A DNA stretch of 64,000 bases from Streptomyces sp. HUAS YS2 (GCF_033343995.1 NZ_CP137573.1:5365001-5429000); one strand, 5' to 3'; counted from the first letter of the stretch, positions 28,793-38,329 are shown. Numbers and translations are program-made. Notes: generated from the letters alone by a model not told the origin.

Positions 28793-29869
28793 ATGTCCTC
28801 CGCGCTGAACGATCTCTGCCGATACCCCATCGTGCAGGCACCCATGGCGGGTGGAGGTTCGTCCCCCCAGTTGGTGGGGGCGGTCTGCGAGGCCGGCGGG
28901 CTGGGGTTCCTGGCGGCCGGTTACAAGACCACCGCCGGGATGTACCAGGAGATCAAGCAGGTCCGGGGGCTCACCGGGCAGCCGTTCGGGGTCAACCTGT
29001 TCATGCCGCCGTCCGGGCAGAGCCCCGACGCCGGCGCCGTCGAGGTGTACCGGCACCAGCTCGCCGGCGAGGCCGCCTGGTACGAGACCGCGCTCGGCGA
29101 CGCCGACCACGGGCGCGACGACGGGTACGAGGCCAAACTGGCCATCCTCGTCGACGACCCCGTCCCCGTCGTCTCGTTCACCTTCGGCTGCCCCACCCGG
29201 GACACCCTCGACGCCCTCGCGCGTGTCGGCACGTTCACCATCGTCACCGTCACCTCCGCCGAGGAGGCCCGGGCCGCCCAGTGGGCCGGCGCCGACGCCG
29301 TGTGCGTACAGGGCGTGGAGGCGGGCGGACACCAGGGGACGCATCGCGACGACCCCGCGTCCGACGGCGCCGGCCTCGGACTGCTGGCGCTGGTCACCCA
29401 GGTACGGGAGACCGTCCAGCTGCCGATCGTCGCCACCGGCGGCCTGATGCGCGGCGGCCAGATCGCCGCCGTCCTCGCCGCAGGCGCCGACGCCGCGCAG
29501 CTCGGCACCGCGTTCCTGGTCTGCCCGGAGTCCGGCGCGCACCTGCTGCACAAGCAGGCCCTGACCGACCCGCTGTTCGTCCGCACCGAGCTGACCCGCG
29601 CCTTCTCCGGCCGCCCGGCCCGCGGCCTGGTCAACCGGTTCATGCGCGAACACGGCCCGTACGCCCCCGCCGGCTACCCCGAGATCCACCACCTCACCGC
29701 GCCGCTGCGCAAGGCCGCGGCCACCGCCGGGGACGCCCAGGGCATGGCCCTGTGGGCCGGGCAGGGCCATCGGATGGCCCGCGAGCTGCCCGCCGGGCAG
29801 CTCGTCGAGGTGCTGGCCGCCGAACTCGACACCGCACTTGCCGCGCTGGCCCACAGGAGCGCCTCATGA
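28793..29869 (+). CDS. nitronate monooxygenase family flavoprotein
   Basis: A 358-residue TIM-barrel FMN protein of the NMO/2-nitropropane dioxygenase family. PIVQAPMAGGGSS starts the barrel, the FMN phosphate site is formed by VQGVEAGGHQGTH and VATGGLMRGGQI, and GADAAQLGTAFLVCPES is the C-terminal flavin loop. Such enzymes oxidise alkyl nitronates with O2; some relatives instead act on enoyl thioesters. ATG 28793 is chosen. Its stop overlaps the ATG of rsmE, so the two are translationally coupled. Confidence 0.9.
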   Translation: MSSALNDLCRYPIVQAPMAGGGSSPQLVGAVCEAGGLGFLAAGYKTTAGMYQEIKQVRGLTGQPFGVNLFMPPSGQSPDAGAVEVYRHQLAGEAAWYETALGDADHGRDDGYEAKLAILVDDPVPVVSFTFGCPTRDTLDALARVGTFTIVTVTSAEEARAAQWAGADAVCVQGVEAGGHQGTHRDDPASDGAGLGLLALVTQVRETVQLPIVATGGLMRGGQIAAVLAAGADAAQLGTAFLVCPESGAHLLHKQALTDPLFVRTELTRAFSGRPARGLVNRFMREHGPYAPAGYPEIHHLTAPLRKAAATAGDAQGMALWAGQGHRMARELPAGQLVEVLAAELDTALAALAHRSAS

Positions 29870-30609
29870 CCGCACCCGTCTTCGTCGTCGACGCCGTTCC
29901 CGGCACCGGGACGTTCCTCCTCGACGGCTCCGAGGGCCGGCACGCGGTCTCCGTGAAGCGGCTGCGGGCCGGTGAGGACGTCGTGCTCACCGACGGCCGC
30001 GGAGCCTGGGCCGACTGCACCGTGCTCGCCGCCGAGGGCAAGGACCAGCTGACCGTCCAGGTCTCCGCCGCGTACGAGGATCCCGCGCCCACCGTCCGGA
30101 TCACCGTCGTCCAGGCCTTGCCCAAGGGCGACCGGGGCGAACTCGCCGTGGAGATCATGACGGAGACCGGCGTCGACGCGATCGTGCCGTGGGCGGCGTC
30201 CCGCTGCATCACGCAGTGGAAGGGCGACCGGGGCCTCAAGGCGCTCGGCAAGTGGCGGGCCACCGCCCGCGAGGCCGGCAAGCAGTCGCGCCGCACCCGG
30301 TTCCCCGAGGTCGCCGACGCGATGACGACGAAGCAGGTCGCCGCGCTCCTCGCGGACGCCGACTTCGCGGCCGTGCTGCACGAGGACCGGGACCACCCCA
30401 GCGGCGCCCTCGCCTCTGCCGCGCTGCCCGCCGAGGGCGAGATCGTGCTGGTCGTCGGGCCCGAAGGGGGCGTCTCGGCGGAGGAGCTGGCGGTCTTCGA
30501 GGAGGCGGGCGCCAAGCCGTACCGGCTCGGCCACAGCGTGCTGCGCACCTCCACCGCCGGCACCGCCGCGACCGCGCTGCTCCTGGGGCGCACCGGCCGC
30601 TGGTCCTGA
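29866..30609 (+). CDS. rsmE: 16S rRNA (uracil-1498-N3)-methyltransferase
   Basis: A 247-residue SPOUT methyltransferase that methylates U1498 of 16S rRNA using SAM. An N-terminal PUA-like domain (EGRHAVSVKRLRAGEDVVL) precedes the trefoil-knot domain with VQALPKGDRGE, IVLVVGPEGGVSAEE and the knot signature LGHSVLRTSTAGTA. ATG 29866 overlaps the preceding stop (ATGA). The family is unmistakable. Confidence 0.95.
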   Translation: MTAPVFVVDAVPGTGTFLLDGSEGRHAVSVKRLRAGEDVVLTDGRGAWADCTVLAAEGKDQLTVQVSAAYEDPAPTVRITVVQALPKGDRGELAVEIMTETGVDAIVPWAASRCITQWKGDRGLKALGKWRATAREAGKQSRRTRFPEVADAMTTKQVAALLADADFAAVLHEDRDHPSGALASAALPAEGEIVLVVGPEGGVSAEELAVFEEAGAKPYRLGHSVLRTSTAGTAATALLLGRTGRWS

Positions 30610-30651
30610 CCCGGTGGACGGGGGACCCCCGTCCGTCCCTATGGTGGCTGC

Positions 30652-31965
30652 ATGTCCGACGAGTCCCCGATCCTGCGGAGCCTGCGCGCGGCGGTGGCCG
30701 CCGCGCCCGCCGACGTGCCCCTGCGGCTGCACTTCGCCGAACTGCTGCTCGCCGAGGGGCGGAACGACGAGGCCGTCGCGGAGGCGGCCGTCGCCCTCCA
30801 GCACGCGCCGGGCGACGCGGACGCCCGCGCCCTGATGGCCCGCGCGATGGGCTTCCCGCCCACCGCGCCGCAGAGCCCGGCCACCGCGCCGCAGAGCCCG
30901 GTCGCGGCGTCGGAGGGGCCGGTCGCACCCGCCCCCGCCGGACCGCCCGTCTTCGACTGGGACGCCGCCGAGCAGCAGGTCGGCGACCTCGTCGGCCCCC
31001 GCTTCGCGGACGACAGCGGCAGCGGCCTCGAGGACCCGCTCGCCGCCGACGGCCCCGGCAACGACCCGGGTGACGTCTCCGCCTGGGACGTCGACGCCCC
31101 AGGCGCCGTCCGTCTCGCCGACGTGGGCGGCATGCAGGAGGTCAAGGACCGCCTGGAGGCCGCGTTCCTCGCCCCCATGCGCAACCCCGAACTGCGCAAG
31201 CTGTACGGCAAGTCCCTCCGCGGCGGCCTGCTCCTGTACGGCCCGCCCGGCTGCGGCAAGACCTTCATCGCCCGCGCCGTCGCCGGCGAACTCGGCGCGA
31301 ACTTCCTGTCGGTCTCGCTCTCCGACATCCTCGACATGTGGATCGGCACGTCCGAGAAGAACGTCCACGACATCTTCGAGACCGCCCGCCGCACGGCCCC
31401 CTGTGTGGTTTTCCTCGACGAGCTGGACGCCCTCGGCGCCAAGCGCTCCCGCACCCACCACGGCGGCCTGCGCAACGTCGTCAACCAGCTGCTCACCGAG
31501 CTGGACGGCATCGACAGCGCCGCCAACGAGGGCGTGTTCGTGCTCGCCGCGACCAACGTCCCCTGGGACGTGGACCTCGCGCTGCGCCGCCCAGGCCGGC
31601 TCGACCGCACCCTGCTCGTCCTGCCACCGGACGCCGCCGCCCGCGACGCGATCCTCCGCTACCACCTGCGCGAGCGGCCCATCGAATCGGTCGACCTGCC
31701 CAAACTGGTCAAGGCCACCGAGGACTTCTCCGGTGCCGACCTGGCCCATGTGTGCGAGTCCGCTGCCGAGACGGCGCTGCTCGACTCCGCCCGCACCGGG
31801 CACATCCGCATGATCACCACCAAGGACCTGCTGGGCGCGGCCAAACAGATCCGGCCGTCGACCGACCCCTGGTTCGCCTCCGCCCGCAACGTCGCCACGT
31901 TCGCCAACGACGGCGGCATGTACGACGACCTCCTCGCGTACCTGAAGAAGAAGCGCAAGCTGTGA
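30652..31965 (+). CDS. AAA+ ATPase with TPR-like N-terminus
   Basis: A 437-residue protein. The first 70 residues resemble a TPR unit (LRLHFAELLLAEGRNDEAVA). A Pro/Ala linker with a duplicated TAPQSP follows, then a single AAA+ domain of the Cdc48/FtsH type. Walker A GPPGCGKT is at 197-204, Walker B VVFLDELD at 252-259, sensor-1 is AATNVPWD, the arginine-finger region is RRPGRLDR and the C-terminal lid ends KKKRKL. No protease domain is present. Its stop overlaps the GTG of a TPR membrane protein, so it probably remodels protein complexes together with that partner. The substrate is unknown. Confidence 0.88.
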   Translation: MSDESPILRSLRAAVAAAPADVPLRLHFAELLLAEGRNDEAVAEAAVALQHAPGDADARALMARAMGFPPTAPQSPATAPQSPVAASEGPVAPAPAGPPVFDWDAAEQQVGDLVGPRFADDSGSGLEDPLAADGPGNDPGDVSAWDVDAPGAVRLADVGGMQEVKDRLEAAFLAPMRNPELRKLYGKSLRGGLLLYGPPGCGKTFIARAVAGELGANFLSVSLSDILDMWIGTSEKNVHDIFETARRTAPCVVFLDELDALGAKRSRTHHGGLRNVVNQLLTELDGIDSAANEGVFVLAATNVPWDVDLALRRPGRLDRTLLVLPPDAAARDAILRYHLRERPIESVDLPKLVKATEDFSGADLAHVCESAAETALLDSARTGHIRMITTKDLLGAAKQIRPSTDPWFASARNVATFANDGGMYDDLLAYLKKKRKL

Positions 31966-33074
31966 CCGCCCTGCTGCGCGCCGACGCGCTCTACGACGCC
32001 GGACGGTACGAGCAGGCCGCCGCCCTGGCCGCCCAGCACCTGGCGACCGCACCGGACGACGCGGACGCGCTCGTGCTGCTGGCCCGCTGCCGGCACCGCC
32101 TCGGCCAGGAGCAGGAGGCGCTGTCCACCGTCGACGAGGCGCTGCGGGCCGAGCCGGACGGCGTCACGGCCTGGATGGTCCGCACCGACGTGCTGCTGGC
32201 GCTGCGGGCCTTCCCCGAGGCCGAGCAGAGCGCCCGGCGGGCCGTCGAGCTCGCCCCGCAGTTCTGGGGCAGCCACTACGCGCTCGGCGCCGCCCTCGAC
32301 CGGGCGGTGGACGCGGCCGCCCAGCGGCCCGTCGACTGGTCCGGCACGCCGGCCCGCAAGGTCGAGGCGTACGAGGCCGCGCGCCGGGCCGTCGAGCTCG
32401 GACCCGAGGAGGACGCGGCGCACTTCCTCGTCGGCATCACGGCACAGCGCCTCGGCGACCACCGCACCGCGAAGCGGGCGTACGAGACGGCGCTGCGGCT
32501 CAACCCGGAGAGCAGCGAGGCGCACAACAACCTCTCCCTGATCCATATGCGGGGCCGCTGGTTCCGGCGCGGGGCGTGGACGAAGGCGGCGGAGGGCTTC
32601 GTCGACTCCGCGGCGCTCGACCGGGACGACCGCGAGGCCCGGTTCAACCTGGAGACCATGGCGTGGGGGACCGCGGCCGGGGCCCGCTGGGTGGCCCTGA
32701 TCGGCTTCTTCGCGGCCGCCCTCGGCTCCGCGCCGCTGCGCACCGGAGGCACCGGCGCCGACGCGGTGGTCCCGGCGGTGATCGGCGCGGCCGTGCTCGT
32801 CGGCGCGTGGGCGGGCTGGGCGCTGTGGATGCTCCGCCGGGTGCCGCCGCGGGTGCGGCGCCCGCTGCTGCTGGTCGCGCGGGGCTGCCGGCCGGTCCTG
32901 GCGATGGCCGCGGCGGTGGGGCTGCTCGGGCTGCACTCGGTGCTGACGCTGGCGCTGTGGCAGGCGGACGCCGGGTTCGTCGCCGCGCTGGGCGGGCCGC
33001 TGTTCTGGACCGTGGTGATCACCTACTGGGTCAGCCGCGCGGCGCTGCGCCGCCGCGAGCCGGGCCGGGCGTAG
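31962..33074 (+). CDS. TPR-repeat membrane protein
   Basis: A 370-residue protein from GTG 31962. Residues 1-190 contain at least five TPR-like units (YDAGRYEQAAALAAQHL, ALRLNPESSEAHNNLSLIHM). Three to four transmembrane helices follow (about 235-360). It overlaps the AAA+ gene by 4 bases, so the two are a translational unit. The TPR part is likely cytoplasmic and could bind the ATPase or its client. I know no experimentally named homologue. Confidence 0.82.
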   Translation: MTALLRADALYDAGRYEQAAALAAQHLATAPDDADALVLLARCRHRLGQEQEALSTVDEALRAEPDGVTAWMVRTDVLLALRAFPEAEQSARRAVELAPQFWGSHYALGAALDRAVDAAAQRPVDWSGTPARKVEAYEAARRAVELGPEEDAAHFLVGITAQRLGDHRTAKRAYETALRLNPESSEAHNNLSLIHMRGRWFRRGAWTKAAEGFVDSAALDRDDREARFNLETMAWGTAAGARWVALIGFFAAALGSAPLRTGGTGADAVVPAVIGAAVLVGAWAGWALWMLRRVPPRVRRPLLLVARGCRPVLAMAAAVGLLGLHSVLTLALWQADAGFVAALGGPLFWTVVITYWVSRAALRRREPGRA

Positions 33075-33197
33075 GGCCTGTGCACAGGCTCGTGCGCAGG
33101 GCCACGCAGGGGTGCTGCCCCGGGTGCGGTCGGGCTGTCCGCGGCGGCCGATAGCATGCACGGGTACTGATCGTCACTGATCGAGGAGGCCGGGTCC

Positions 33198-33557
33198 ATG
33201 GCCGGAGAGCCGCAGAGCGACTGCCTGTTCTGCAAGATCGTGGACGGGGAGGTGCCCGCCACGATCGTGCGGGAGACCGAGACCACCGTCGCGTTCCGGG
33301 ACATCAACCCGCAGGCGCCCACGCACGTCCTGGTCATTCCGCGGGTTCACTACCCCGACGCCGCCTCGCTCGCCGCCGCCGAGCCCGGCATCATCGCCGA
33401 CATACTGCGCGAGAGCCGCGAGGTCGCCGAGCTGGAGAAGGTCGAGCACACCGGATACCGCGTGGTGTTCAACACCGGCAGCGGCGCCGGGCAGACCGTG
33501 TTCCACGCGCACCTGCACGTGCTCGGTGGCCGCGGGCTCAACTGGCCGCCCGGATAA
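33198..33557 (+). CDS. HIT family nucleotide-binding protein
   Basis: A 119-residue histidine-triad protein. CLFCKIVDGEVPATIV and the C-terminal triad FHAHLHVLGGR (H103, H105, H107) match the HINT/HIT branch, which hydrolyses nucleoside phosphoramidates or adenylylated amino acids. ATG 33198 follows GAGGAGG. Immediately upstream lie two copies of ACTGATCG ten bases apart (33166-33183), possibly chance. It precedes an RNase Z gene. Confidence 0.93.
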   Translation: MAGEPQSDCLFCKIVDGEVPATIVRETETTVAFRDINPQAPTHVLVIPRVHYPDAASLAAAEPGIIADILRESREVAELEKVEHTGYRVVFNTGSGAGQTVFHAHLHVLGGRGLNWPPG

Positions 33558-33606
33558 CCGAGCCGCGCCACGCCGCGCGCCGACCCGTACCCGAGAAGGA
33601 TCCGTC

Positions 33607-34509
33607 TTGTCCGTACGCGAACTCGTCGTCCTCGGCACCGCGAGCCAGGTCCCGACCCGGCACCGCAACCACAACGGCTACCTGCTCCGCTGGGACGGCG
33701 AGGGCATCCTCTTCGACCCCGGCGAGGGCACGCAGCGGCAGATGCTGCGGGCCGGGGTCGCCGCGCACGACATCAACCGGATCTGCGTCACGCACTTCCA
33801 TGGCGACCACTCGCTCGGCCTGGCCGGGGTGATCCAGCGGATCAACCTCGACCAGGTGCCGCATCCGGTCACCGCGCACTATCCGGCGAGCGGGCAGCAC
33901 TTCTTCGAGCGGCTGCGGTACGCCACCGCCTACCGCGAGACGGTGAAGCTGACCGAGTCGCCGGTCGCCGCCGACGGAGTGCTCGCGACGACGCCCGCGT
34001 ACACCCTGGACACGTACCGGCTGTCCCACCCCGTCGAGTCGTACGGCTACCGGCTCACCGAGCCGGACGGACGGCGGATACTGCCCGGGAAGCTCGCCGA
34101 GCACGGCATCAAGGGTCCGGACGTCGGGCGGCTCCAGCGCGACGGCGTGCTGGGCGGGGTCACCCTCGACGAGGTCAGCGAGGTGCGGCGCGGGCAGCGC
34201 TTCGCGTTCGTCATGGACACCCGCCTCTGCGACGGCGTGCACGCGCTCGCCGAGGGGTGCGACCTGCTCGTCATCGAGTCCACCTTCCTCGACGAGGACG
34301 CGCGGCTCGCCGCCGACCACGGGCATCTGACGGCGGGGCAGGCGGCGGCCGTCGCCCGCGACGCCGGCGTGCGGCACGTCGTCCTCACCCACTTCTCCCA
34401 GCGGTACGGCGACCCCGCCGAGTTCGAACGGCAGGCGCGCGCGGCCGGTTTCGAGGGGGAGCTGACGATCGCCCAGGACCTCGCGCGGGTCCCCCTACCG
34501 AAGAGATAG
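33607..34509 (+). CDS. rnz: ribonuclease Z
   Basis: A 300-residue MBL-fold tRNA 3' endonuclease, which trims precursors that lack an encoded CCA, as the Ala tRNA in this window does. THFHGDHSLGL gives H63, H65, D67 and H68. FVMDTRLC and later DHGHLTA and VLTHFSQRY supply further metal ligands. TTG 33607 is chosen as start because AAGGA lies 6-7 bases upstream and the conserved sequence begins SVRELVVLGT. The exosite arm typical of RNase Z is short. Confidence 0.9.
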   Translation: MSVRELVVLGTASQVPTRHRNHNGYLLRWDGEGILFDPGEGTQRQMLRAGVAAHDINRICVTHFHGDHSLGLAGVIQRINLDQVPHPVTAHYPASGQHFFERLRYATAYRETVKLTESPVAADGVLATTPAYTLDTYRLSHPVESYGYRLTEPDGRRILPGKLAEHGIKGPDVGRLQRDGVLGGVTLDEVSEVRRGQRFAFVMDTRLCDGVHALAEGCDLLVIESTFLDEDARLAADHGHLTAGQAAAVARDAGVRHVVLTHFSQRYGDPAEFERQARAAGFEGELTIAQDLARVPLPKR

Positions 34510-34513
34510 CACC

Positions 34514-35554
34514 GTGGACCACCCGCAGCCCCACCCACAGCCCCGCCCGCAGTCCCGACCCCTGCCGAAGGCGGAACTCCACCTCCACATCGAGGGCACG
34601 CTCGAACCCGAGCTGGCCTTCGCGCTCGCCGCGCGCAACGGCGTCGAGCTTCCCTACCGCGACACGGAGGAGCTGCGGGCCGCCTACCGGTTCAGCGACC
34701 TGCAGTCGTTCCTCGACCTGTACTACGGCCTGATGGCCGTGCTGCGGACCGCCGAGGACTTCACCGAGCTGGCCGACGCGTATCTGGCGCGGGCGGCGGC
34801 GCAGGGTGTGCGGCACGCCGAGATCTTCTTCGACCCGCAGGCGCACACCGCCCGCGGGGTGCCGCTCGGCACGGTCGTCGAGGGCCTGGGCGCCGCGCTG
34901 GACCGCAGCGAGGAGCGGCACGGCGTCTCGACGCGGCTGATCATGTGCTTCCTGCGGGACGAGTCCGCCGAGTCGGCGCTCGCGACGCTGGAGGCGGCGA
35001 GGCCGTACCTGGACCGGATCACCGGCGTCGGCCTCGACTCGGCGGAGGTCGGGCATCCGCCGGCGAAGTTCCGCGAGGTGTACGAGGCGGCCGCCGCGCT
35101 GGGGCTGCGCCGGGTCGCCCACGCGGGCGAGGAGGGCCCGGCGGCGTACGTGCGGGAGGCGCTGGACGTCCTCGGCGTGGAGCGGATCGACCACGGTCTG
35201 CGGTCGATGGAGGACCCGGAGCTGGTGTCCCGGCTGGTCCGCGACCGCGTCCCCCTCACCCTGTGCCCCCTCTCCAACGTGCGCCTCCGCGCGGTCGACA
35301 CCCTGGCGGACCACCCGCTGCCGTCGATGCTGGCGGCGGGGCTGGTGGTCACGGTGAACTCCGACGACCCGGCGTACTTCGGCGGGTACGTGGGCGACAA
35401 CTTCGACGCGGTCCGAGCGACGCTGGGACTGTCGCCGGACCAGCTCCGGCTACTGGCCCGCAACTCCTTCGAAGCGTCGTTCCTCGACGACGACGAGCCG
35501 CGGCGGGCGCGGTACCTGGCAGAGGTCGAGGCGCACGACTTCGACGGCGCGTAG
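34514..35554 (+). CDS. adenosine/adenine deaminase family protein
   Basis: A 346-residue TIM-barrel metal-dependent deaminase starting at GTG 34514, four bases after the RNase Z stop. HLHIEG (23-28) supplies the first zinc His pair, HAGEEG the catalytic Glu region, ERIDHGLR and the terminal NSDDPAYFGG the remaining ligands. The wording AELHLHIEGTLEPEL with EIFFDPQAHTARG is typical of the adenine-deaminase subgroup (Aah1-like) rather than classical adenosine deaminase. It would convert adenine to hypoxanthine (or adenosine to inosine) in purine salvage. The exact substrate is not proven. Confidence 0.88.
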   Translation: MDHPQPHPQPRPQSRPLPKAELHLHIEGTLEPELAFALAARNGVELPYRDTEELRAAYRFSDLQSFLDLYYGLMAVLRTAEDFTELADAYLARAAAQGVRHAEIFFDPQAHTARGVPLGTVVEGLGAALDRSEERHGVSTRLIMCFLRDESAESALATLEAARPYLDRITGVGLDSAEVGHPPAKFREVYEAAAALGLRRVAHAGEEGPAAYVREALDVLGVERIDHGLRSMEDPELVSRLVRDRVPLTLCPLSNVRLRAVDTLADHPLPSMLAAGLVVTVNSDDPAYFGGYVGDNFDAVRATLGLSPDQLRLLARNSFEASFLDDDEPRRARYLAEVEAHDFDGA

Positions 35555-35637
35555 CGCGGGCGGGGGCGCCTGCGGCGGACTCCAGCCCCACCTCGCCGCG
35601 ACCCACCGCGGGCGCGCCCTTTCGGCGGCCCCGCCTG

Positions 35638-36960
35638 CTACCCGCGGTTGCCCGGGCGGGCCAGGCGGAACGCTGTGCGGGGGGTGCGGCGGGTTTTCAG
35701 GGGGATCTCCGCGATCGGCTGTTCCGGGGCGCCCATCTGGGGGAGGGGGCCCGTCGGGGCGGGTGTTCGGCCGGCCAGGACCGCTGCCGGGGCGCCGCCG
35801 CGGCGGTGGACGGAGCCGGGGACCAGGGGGCGGCCCGACGTGTGGAGGGCGACCGCCGTCATGGGGACCGCCACCGTCAGGAGCAGGGCGCCCAGGACCA
35901 GGCCCATCCCCGGGTAGCCCGCCGCCTCCGACAGGAGGCTGCCGGTGAAGGGGCCGCAGGCCACGCCCAGCGAGGACGCCGAGCCGACCAGCACCGCCCA
36001 GCGACCCCGCGGGTCCAGCGAGGCGGCCAGGCCGATCAGGTACGAGAGGACGATCGGGTAGACCGCGTTCCACAGGATCTCGCCCGTCGCGAACGACGCC
36101 AGCCCGTCCGCCCCCGAACTCGCCCACACGCACACCGCGATGGTCACCGTGCCCGCGCCGATCGGCACGGCGCGCCCGAGCCGCGAGCCCAGGACGCCCG
36201 CGGCCGTCACCCCCACCAGGCCCGCGCCCAGCGCCACCGCGAACACCGCGCCCACCGTGACCTCGCCGAGCCCGGCCTGCGTCACGCCGATGCGCCCGCT
36301 GACGCCCCACAGGGCGTTCTGCGCGAGTGACCACAGCAGGATCGCCCCCGCCAGCACCGCGCCGGCGCGCCGGTGCGGCAGCGGAGAGCCGGAAAGCGTG
36401 GGCGTCCCGGCCGTCGGCCCCACGCCGCTCCCCGCGAGCCCCCTCGTCGTGGGCCACACCGCCGCCGCCACGGTCGCGATCGAGGCGAAAGGCAGCCCGT
36501 GGCCGGGGCCCAGGTGGGGGAGCGTCAGGTACAGCGCGCCTGCCGTCGCCGAGACCGACAGCAGGCCAAGCGTCGACGCGCGGTGCGGGTCGCGCTGTCC
36601 GGCGATGCCCGCCGCGGCCACCGCCGTCGCCGTGCCCGAGCCGAAGCCGCCCACGACCGCGCCCGCGATCACCAGGGGGACGAGCGAAGCCGCCGCCGCC
36701 GTGCCGTAGCCGGCCACCATCGCCAGCAGGCCCGCCCGCGCCGCGCGGCGCGGGCCGATCCGCTCCACCCGCGACGCGAGCGTGAAGCCCGCGCACGCCG
36801 AGGCGAGCAGCAGCACCGAGCCGGCCAGGCCGGCCTGTGCCGGGGCGAGGCCGAGCCCGGCGGAGAGCCGTCCGACGACGGTGGGCAGGAGGTACGGGGC
36901 GACGTAGCCGGCCGTGAAGAGGGCGACGAGGGGCCAGGGGGCCCGCGGGCGCGACGACAT
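35638..36960 (-). CDS. MFS transporter
   Basis: A 440-residue polytopic protein with 11-12 hydrophobic segments and an unusually Ala/Gly-rich composition. The N-terminus RAPWPLVALFTAGYVAPYLLPTVVG and the RVERIGPRRAAR loop are MFS-like; a Pro/Arg-rich tail of about 60 residues is probably cytoplasmic. ATG 36960 is chosen; a TTG six codons upstream is an alternative. It is convergent with the deaminase and divergent from the PfkB gene across a 250-bp gap. The substrate is unknown. Confidence 0.8.
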   Translation of the reverse strand: MSSRPRAPWPLVALFTAGYVAPYLLPTVVGRLSAGLGLAPAQAGLAGSVLLLASACAGFTLASRVERIGPRRAARAGLLAMVAGYGTAAAASLVPLVIAGAVVGGFGSGTATAVAAAGIAGQRDPHRASTLGLLSVSATAGALYLTLPHLGPGHGLPFASIATVAAAVWPTTRGLAGSGVGPTAGTPTLSGSPLPHRRAGAVLAGAILLWSLAQNALWGVSGRIGVTQAGLGEVTVGAVFAVALGAGLVGVTAAGVLGSRLGRAVPIGAGTVTIAVCVWASSGADGLASFATGEILWNAVYPIVLSYLIGLAASLDPRGRWAVLVGSASSLGVACGPFTGSLLSEAAGYPGMGLVLGALLLTVAVPMTAVALHTSGRPLVPGSVHRRGGAPAAVLAGRTPAPTGPLPQMGAPEQPIAEIPLKTRRTPRTAFRLARPGNRG

Positions 36961-37210
36961 GGGCGTTCCAGAGAACAAGGGGCGGGAGGTGGAGCGCCCG
37001 GTGTTGCACGGGATCGCGGCACCATGTGTATCAAGCGCCCGCGCGCCTGGTGAAGGCGCTATGAACCCTTTCGATCCGTGATCTGGGTCACCATGGGTTT
37101 GGGGCCGGACCTGCCGGGTAGCGGAGTGTCCTTTCCGGCTGCGTCACCCGCGTCGCCCGGTCCCCTTCGGGCACACTGGCCAGATCCGCACCACGACCCG
37201 GGAGCCTGCC

Positions 37211-38329
37211 GTGACCACCAGGGGAGAAGACAGCGAACGCACCGCCGGAGTCGACCCGTTGGGCGCCGTCCGCGGCCCGGCCGACCCGCCCTGCGACGTC
37301 TTCCTCACCGGCATGGTCTTCCTGGACATCATCTTCACCGGGCTCGACAGCGCGCCCGTCCGCGGCACCGAGTCCTGGGCCCGCGGTATGGGCTCCAGCC
37401 CCGGCGGCGTCGCCAACATGGCCACCGCGCTCGCCCGGCTCGGCCTGCGCACCTCGCTGGCCGCCGCCTTCGGCGACGACCACTACGGCGAGTACTGCTG
37501 GGACGCCCTGGAACAGGGCGAGGGCATCGATCTGTCCCTGTCCCGGACCGTTCCCGGCTGGCACTCGCCGGTCACCGTCTCGATGGCCTACGAGGGCGAG
37601 CGCACCATGGTGTCGCACGGCCACGACGCCCCGCCGCTGGACGGTGGCGCGCCGCCCGCCTACCCGCCGCACGCCCGGGCCGCCGTCGCGTCCCTGGTGC
37701 CCGGCCGCAGCGAGGAGTGGATCGTCCGCGCCGCCCGCTCCGGGGCCCGGATCTTCGCCGACGTCGGCTGGGACGAGACCGGCCGCTGGGACCTGGCAGG
37801 CCTGACCGACCTGGAGCACTGCGAGGCGTTCCTGCCGAACGCGGTGGAGGCCATGCGCTACACCCGGACCGAGTGCCCCCGGGCCGCCGCCCGGGCGCTG
37901 GCCGACAAGGTCCGGTACGCGGTCGTCACGCTCGGCGCGGAGGGCGCGTACGCGGTGGACGGCGGGACCGGCGAGACCGCCGAGGTCCCGGCGATCCAGG
38001 TCTCCGCGCTCGACCCGACCGGCGCCGGGGACGTCTTCGTCGCCGGATTCGTCACCGGTACCCTGGCCGGCTGGCCGCTCGCCGACCGCCTCGCCTTCGC
38101 CGGCCTGATCGCCGCCCTGTCGGTGCAGGAGTTCGGCGGCTCGCTCTCCGCGCCCGGCTGGGGCGAGGTCGCGGCCTGGTGGCACAAGGCCCAGGAGCAC
38201 GCCGGCCAGGACCCGGCGGCGCTGCGCGACCGGTACGCCTTCCTGGAGGGGCTGCTGCCCGCCGAGGCCCGCCCCTGGCCGCTGCGCCGCGCCGTCCCCA
38301 CGATCGGCTTCCGCGCCGCCCCGGCCTGA
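37211..38329 (+). CDS. PfkB family carbohydrate kinase
   Basis: A 372-residue ribokinase-like kinase. After a 25-residue polar extension it has VFLTGMVFLDIIFTGL, GGVANMATALARLG (substrate site) and the C-terminal catalytic signature DPTGAGDVFVAGF with the base Asp. Enzymes of this family phosphorylate sugars or nucleosides with ATP. GTG 37211 follows GGGAG. It stands alone. The sugar cannot be read from the sequence. Confidence 0.88.
   Translation: MTTRGEDSERTAGVDPLGAVRGPADPPCDVFLTGMVFLDIIFTGLDSAPVRGTESWARGMGSSPGGVANMATALARLGLRTSLAAAFGDDHYGEYCWDALEQGEGIDLSLSRTVPGWHSPVTVSMAYEGERTMVSHGHDAPPLDGGAPPAYPPHARAAVASLVPGRSEEWIVRAARSGARIFADVGWDETGRWDLAGLTDLEHCEAFLPNAVEAMRYTRTECPRAAARALADKVRYAVVTLGAEGAYAVDGGTGETAEVPAIQVSALDPTGAGDVFVAGFVTGTLAGWPLADRLAFAGLIAALSVQEFGGSLSAPGWGEVAAWWHKAQEHAGQDPAALRDRYAFLEGLLPAEARPWPLRRAVPTIGFRAAPA

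Noticed and set aside
26201..29854. A 1,217-residue minus-strand frame across hrcA, dnaJ2 and the nitronate monooxygenase
   Set aside because: Low-complexity Arg/Gly-rich translation with no domain, antisense to three clear genes. It is a consequence of high GC.
33076..33089. Palindrome GCCTGTGCACAGGC just after the TPR gene
   Set aside because: It is 14 bp without a loop and sits about 110 bases before the HIT gene with no clear promoter; too little to call an operator.
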